Below are positions 59,926 to 64,000 of a stretch of DNA of 64,000 nt, piece after piece. Location: positions 71,460,218 through 71,524,217 of the forward strand of contig OZ020267.1 of NCBI GenBank assembly GCA_963971225.1, written 5' to 3'. The notes beneath the pieces are model-generated. The model was not told the DNA's origin and searched no databases. It saw only the letters and a program-made list of their open reading frames with translations. The stretch's first letter is position 1, and each line of letters starts with the position of its first letter. A program made the translations under genes and the position numbers. The DNA is from Melieria omissa (lineage: Eukaryota; Arthropoda; Insecta; Diptera; Ulidiidae).

Positions 59926-60600
59926 GAACCCAATACTTCACAGATCTTTCGGACACCCAATTACGCAAAGCTTTGGTTTCAATAGCTAACAATTCCGCTA
60001 AAGAGTCTTCAAGTCATTTTTAATCCCTACCAACGAATACTTAAATACTTCATCGATTTTTCGTAGGCCCAAGTATGAAAATTTTTGGTTTCAATAGTTA
60101 AAAAAAAATATACGTAAAAGAGTTTTGAAGTCATTCTTAACCCCTACCAATCAACTCAAGAAACGATTCATAGAGCTTTCGTAGACCCGATCACGCTGAA
60201 CTTTGGCTTCATTAGTCCACAAATCCGTTAGAAATATCTTTCGTAGATCCAATTAAGAAAATCTTTTTAAAGAGTCTTCAAGTAATCCTTACCCCTACCC
60301 ACCAACCCAATACTTCATAGATCTTTCGGAGACCCGATCACGCTTAGCTTTGGTTTCAATAGTTGACAATTCCGCTAAAGAGTCTTCAAGTCATTTTTAA
60401 TCCCTACCAACCAACCCAATACTTCATAGATCTTTCGGAGACCCAATCACGCTGAGCTTTGGTTTCAGTAGTTGACAATTTCGTCAAATCACTTTTAACC
60501 CTTACTAACCCACGCAATACTTCATAGATCTATCGTAGACGCAATTACTTTTGAAGTCTTCTAACAAGAGCTTAGGCGCCCAAGGTAGCCCAGCTTTCCT
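59926..60600 (+). repeat. Tandem array, about 110-120-bp unit
   Basis: CCCAATACTTCATAGATCTT, TCGGAGACCCAATCACGCTG, AGCTTTGGTTTCAATAGTTG, ACAATTCCGCTAAAGAGTCT, TCAAGTCATTTTTAATCCCT recurs near 59934, 60049, 60168, 60311, 60421 and 60517. The last unit leads into CTTAACCTAACCTTAC, a LINE-tail-like end. Confidence 0.8.
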
Positions 60601-61600
60601 TAACCTAACCTTACTTGCATTGCGACCATTGTTCCGACCTAACCTTTACACAACAAATCTGATTGGTGATCTTTTCCTTTTAAATTGTAAAAATTGTAAC
60701 AATACCTGACGACTCTGGAATCAGAATTTCTGTTTACCAATAAAATCGCAATCGCAAAAATTTGACTACAACTAAAAAAATGGCGCCAGCTGACTGTTGA
60801 ACTGTCCCTAACAGAAATTTTCTATCACCAAAATCAACCTTAACCCAGTCCAACCCATTGCAGTGGTCTATGGTCACAGACAAATCAAAGTGCAAGCAAC
60901 AAAACTGTTTTGTTGTATCGACCACTTATGAATGACAAATCATGTGTGCAAACAAGGGCAACCAACAGAAAAAACCCATAAAAATTAAAAAAAAAATCAA
61001 ATTGTATAAAAAATGTCGGTGAATGTTATTGTGCGTCTCGGTGTCAGCGCCAGTGTGCGTCAACGCAACGCAACACACCGAACATGTCTAACCGAACGGA
61101 AATTCCACAAATGCCACAGCAATGACGAAATAATTACATTTACTTATAACTAGTTGTTGTTGCTGTTTTTTGTCGTGGTCTGCCAAAGATAGCAAAGCCA
61201 TGCACGCACTACATACAAACACAACGCCTGTCCGGCCTTCAAGTTGTTTATTATTTTTCTTTGTAACGGCTACGCCATTCATACATCGATATGTTGATCG
61301 AACTGTCTGTTTGTAAGTTTGTTTGTGTGTTGCGTTGACTGACTTGCCGCCCAGTTGTTGACGCATTCCGGCCATAATATCGCTGCAATAACTGTTGCAT
61401 TTGTAATGGCAGTGTTGCCGGATATTGGGATGAGGCATCATTTTACAACAACAAAACAATTAGTAATAAAGTCAAAGAAGTAACAATAAGGCATATTAAA
61501 TGAATCAAAGTTATATAACTTTACATATAAATGCTAAAGATGCAAAATATTAGTTAACTATTACAAATTTGCTACTAACTAAACTAAATGAATGAACAAT
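60601..61600. other. Unique DNA, no gene recognised
   Basis: A mixed stretch without tandem structure. It includes a GTGCGTCAACGCAACGCAAC segment near 61055 and short TTG/CAA runs near 61152 and 61446. Two short minus-strand frames (60734-60925, 61088-61459) have fair complexity but no motif and poor start context. Confidence 0.35.
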
Positions 61601-61604
61601 TTAA

Positions 61605-62110
61605 ACAAAGTATTTTCCAACGCTAGTTACTACTTTTTCCATCTCCCAAGCAATTTTAGAATTTCATCTTGAAAAAATTTCATGTCTTCTAAAGTGATCC
61701 AAGTTAGAAGCCAATTTTATTGCGAATGAAATGAACCGTTGACATGTCAAATCGTGGTTCATCAGTCGAAACAACCAGTAATCAGATGAAAAAATGTCCG
61801 AAGAATGCGGCGGGTGCAGTGAAATATCCCACTTGAGCCTTTCCAAATATATTTTTACGACTTTTGCAATATGGGGTCGAGAGTTGTCTTGCGTTGCCTT
61901 GGTTTCAATTATTCTTATGGATCTCAATCTTACGGAGATTGATTGTGGTGTCACTCCCAATGATTCTGCATGCTCCTCTTGCGTTTCACTTGGATCTTCA
62001 TCGAGTAATGCCTGCAATTCTTTGTCTTCAAACTTGTTTGCCTGCCCAACTGAGGCTCAACGCCTTCGCGGTGAATTCACCTTTCTGGAAATGTTGAAAT
62101 TGTTTTCTAC
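61605..62110 (-). pseudogene. Mariner transposase relic, internally deleted
   Basis: On the minus strand QALLDEDPSETQEEHAESLG, VTPQSISVRLRSI, then directly QDNSRPHIAKVVKIYLERLK and LHPPHSSDIFSSDYWLFRLM. In mariners these belong to the N-terminal DNA-binding region and the HDNARPH...PPYSPD..PSDYHLF catalytic end, normally separated by over 100 residues, so the middle is deleted. After a frameshift, GRWKK and SVGKYFV mark the C-terminal end near 61610. The 118-codon frame is intact between stops, but lacks the first catalytic Asp. No terminal repeats were identified. Confidence 0.85.
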
Positions 62111-62160
62111 ATGATTTTTCAATCGGAGCATTGTCAACTAAACTAGACTAAACTAAACAT

Positions 62161-62287
62161 CAGTGGCGGATTCAGGGAGTGTTTTGGGGGGTTGAAACTA
62201 CCCAATATATTAGGGTCGATTTTAAAACTACGCACAAATTAAAAGACATTTTAAAACCCCCAAAATATTTTTCTGAATCCGTCGTTG
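62161..62287. mobile_element. Short MITE with CAGTGGCGG ends
   Basis: Begins CAGTGGCGGATTCAG and ends CTGAATCCGTCGTTG. Read inward, the right end is CAACGACGGATTCAG, matching the left end at 11 of 15 positions. TTTTGGGGGGTT and AAAACCCCCAAAAT extend the inverted repeat. The CAGTGGCGG end is typical of hAT-type elements, but the flanking octamers CTAAACAT and GTCAGCAT agree at only five of eight positions. No coding capacity. Confidence 0.6.
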
Positions 62288-62319
62288 GTCAGCATCAACT
62301 TTCACAATCATTCTATGTA

Positions 62320-62837
62320 TTTCAGCTGCAGTTTTCTATCAATTAAAGCAGCAAACTAAAACCTCATTCAAATGCTGGTTAGTTGACACAAAGTTAGACA
62401 TATTCAATATAGTAAAAAAAAATATATATAATATTTTAATTTAATTTTAATTTAAATTTAAATTAAAAGTTAAGTTAAACATATTCAACATAGTAAAAAA
62501 AAAATATATAAATATTTTAATTTAATTTTAATTTAAATTTAAATTAAAAAAAAATTAAAAAAAAATATATAAATATTTTAATTTAATTTAAATTTAAATT
62601 TAAATTTAAATTAAATGCAAAAAATATATAAAAAAAATATATAAATATTTAAATTTAATTTAAATTTAAATTTAAATTTAATTAATAATTAAATAAATTT
62701 AAATTTAATTAATAATTAAATAATTTAAATTTAAATTAAATTTAAATATTTATATATTTTTTTTTTTTATATATATTTTTTGCATTTGAATGAGGTTTTA
62801 GTTTGCTGCTTTAATTGATAGAAAACTGCAGCTGAAA
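62320..62837. repeat. Large foldback: 56-bp perfect arms around an AT-rich centre
   Basis: The left arm (62320-62375) begins TTTCAGCTGCAGTTTTCTAT and ends CTCATTCAAATGC. The right arm (62782-62837) is its exact reverse complement, beginning GCATTTGAATGAG. The 406-bp centre consists of A/T only in large part. It includes a direct repeat of about 75 bp (ACATATTCAATATAGTAAAA near 62398 and ACATATTCAACATAGTAAAA near 62478) and ATTTAAATTTAAATT runs that can pair. The arms are of normal complexity and are not AT microsatellite, so the symmetry is not compositional. Confidence 0.9.
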
Positions 62838-62849
62838 CATTTAGCTGAA

Positions 62850-63065
62850 TTTAAATTTAATTTTAATTTTAATTTTAATTTAATTTTAATTTAATTTTAA
62901 TTTAATTTTAATTTAATTTAATTTTAATTTAATTTTAATTTAATTTTAATTTAATTTTAATTTAATTTTAATTTAATTTTAATTTAATTTTAATTTAATT
63001 TTAATTTAATTTTAATTTAATTTTAACTTTAATTTAATTTTAATTTAATTTTAATTTTAATTTAT
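62850..63065 (+). repeat. (TTTTAATTTAA)n array
   Basis: About 20 units of an 11-bp TTTTAATTTAA motif with occasional one-step changes. It follows directly on the foldback structure and precedes the ATTTT array. Confidence 0.95.
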
Positions 63066-63077
63066 TTGACTTCATAA

Positions 63078-63405
63078 TTTATTTTATTTTATTTTATTTT
63101 ATTTTATTTTATTTTATTTTATTTTATTTTATTTTATTTTATTTATTTTATTTTATTTTATTTTATTTTATTTTATTTTATTTTATTTTATTTAATTTTA
63201 TTTTATTGTATTTTATTTTATTTTATTTTATTTTATTTTATTTAATTTTGTTTTATTTTATTGAATTTAATTTTATTTTATTTTATTTCAATTTATTTTA
63301 TTTTATTTTATTTTATTTTATTTTATTTTATTTTATTTTATTTTATTTTATTTTATTTTATTTTATTTTATTTTATTTTACTTTAACTTAATTTTATTTT
63401 ATTTC
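63078..63405 (+). repeat. (ATTTT)n pentanucleotide array
   Basis: About 65 units of ATTTT with a few interruptions (ATTTAATTTTG, ATTGAATTTA). Phe/Ile/Leu/Tyr frames are artefacts. Compare the array at 12692-13185. Confidence 0.97.
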
Positions 63406-64000
63406 TTTCATTTATTTTCTCTACTTAAAATCATCTCTGAAATATGGCAACCCTGGTCGCCAAAGCGTTTATTACCATTAAACCATAAATTGTAGGTTTT
63501 CAAAGGCTTAAAATATGTTTTTATGCCAGTGCGCGCACAGCAGCCAAGACAGACACTGACACACAGACAGACAGACGGACAGGCGAGCGTATCAATTGTC
63601 AAATGGCGCTGATTGACTGACAGTGTGTAGAGCCAGAATCACTGCTTGCAACAGCAACTAGACGAGGCTTAAATGCCTGCCGCATATTTCACTGGCGCTG
63701 CTCTTGCATATTGCATTTCATATTGCAATGTGGCATCGCGCGCGCATGTGTGAGTGTGTGTGTGTGTGCGCGCAATGCGCTGAATGAATGAATAACTTGT
63801 TGCTGCAACAGCCGCATTGCGCGCATTGCAGCGATTCGCATCTAGTGCTGCCAGCAATTATTGCTGCCAGCAGCGCAATTATTGCAACATTTATTAAATG
63901 TTTTATAAGCCACTTTGCTGCCATAGCATCGCCTTCTCGGCCAGCTTATTGTCAATAAATATGTACATACATACATATCGCATCTGAGCCTATGGGATTT
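63406..64000. other. Unique DNA to the window end
   Basis: Contains a CAGACAGACAGACGGACAGG run near 63564-63583, a GT run at 63748-63767 and CGCGCG-rich sequence at 63737-63745. No gene, element or array is recognised. Confidence 0.45.

Noticed and set aside
17852..64000. Search for further InR exons (L1, Cys-rich, fibronectin, kinase)
   Set aside because: No frame on + shows the expected receptor motifs, so none is annotated; exons shorter than about 30 codons could have been missed by eye.

Overview
The window looks like genomic DNA from a higher (brachyceran) fly, most likely a tephritid-type genome. It is AT-rich, full of (TTG)n/(CAA)n and CA/GT microsatellites, has very little coding sequence, and carries insect non-LTR, mariner and piggyBac relics. 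The taxon is inferred from sequence texture and gene content; no marker gene fixes it.

Only one convincing protein-coding exon is present, on the + strand at 15916-17851. It encodes about 645 residues of Thr/Gln/Asn-rich sequence and ends in a hydrophobic signal-like segment and a strong splice donor. Short islands (a CLLCRQ motif, an LRTLQ-hydrophobic stretch, a basic K/R segment, then the late signal segment) occur in the same order as in the long N-terminal extension of the Drosophila insulin-like receptor (InR). I therefore call it the first coding exon of InR, expanded by homopolymer tracts. Upstream lie a 5' UTR with two small uORFs, the second overlapping the InR start codon as ATGA, and a possible far-upstream non-coding exon near 749-1288. 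No kinase or ligand-binding exon is visible, so 17852-64000 is probably one very long first coding intron.

The rest is a mosaic. Islands of ordinary unique DNA rich in TTG/CAA repeats alternate with blocks of diverged tandem repeats with periods of about 90-215 bp. Each block has its own sequence family, and three families occur as a pair of blocks on either side of a unique island: 1.7-3.6/5.0-6.9 kb; 20.0-20.7/22.9-23.9 kb in inverted orientation; 51.7-53.9/56.3-57.9 kb. The last family keeps a 19-bp perfect palindrome, TTGTGACAA-C-TTGTCACAA, while the DNA between copies has drifted.

Mobile elements include an R1-like non-LTR copy with poly(A) and a 13-bp target duplication (33935-35271), an RTE-like 3' end with a 15-bp duplication (24104-24357), RNase H-bearing LINE relics (18.9, 25.5 and 40.9 kb), a degenerate piggyBac flanked by TTAA (36916-38431), two mariner relics (43.3-44.2 and 61.6-62.1 kb), hAT-like and pogo-like MITEs, a 56-bp-armed foldback structure (62320-62837), and long pentanucleotide arrays. 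Expected regulators of InR such as FOXO have core motifs here, but no more often than chance predicts.
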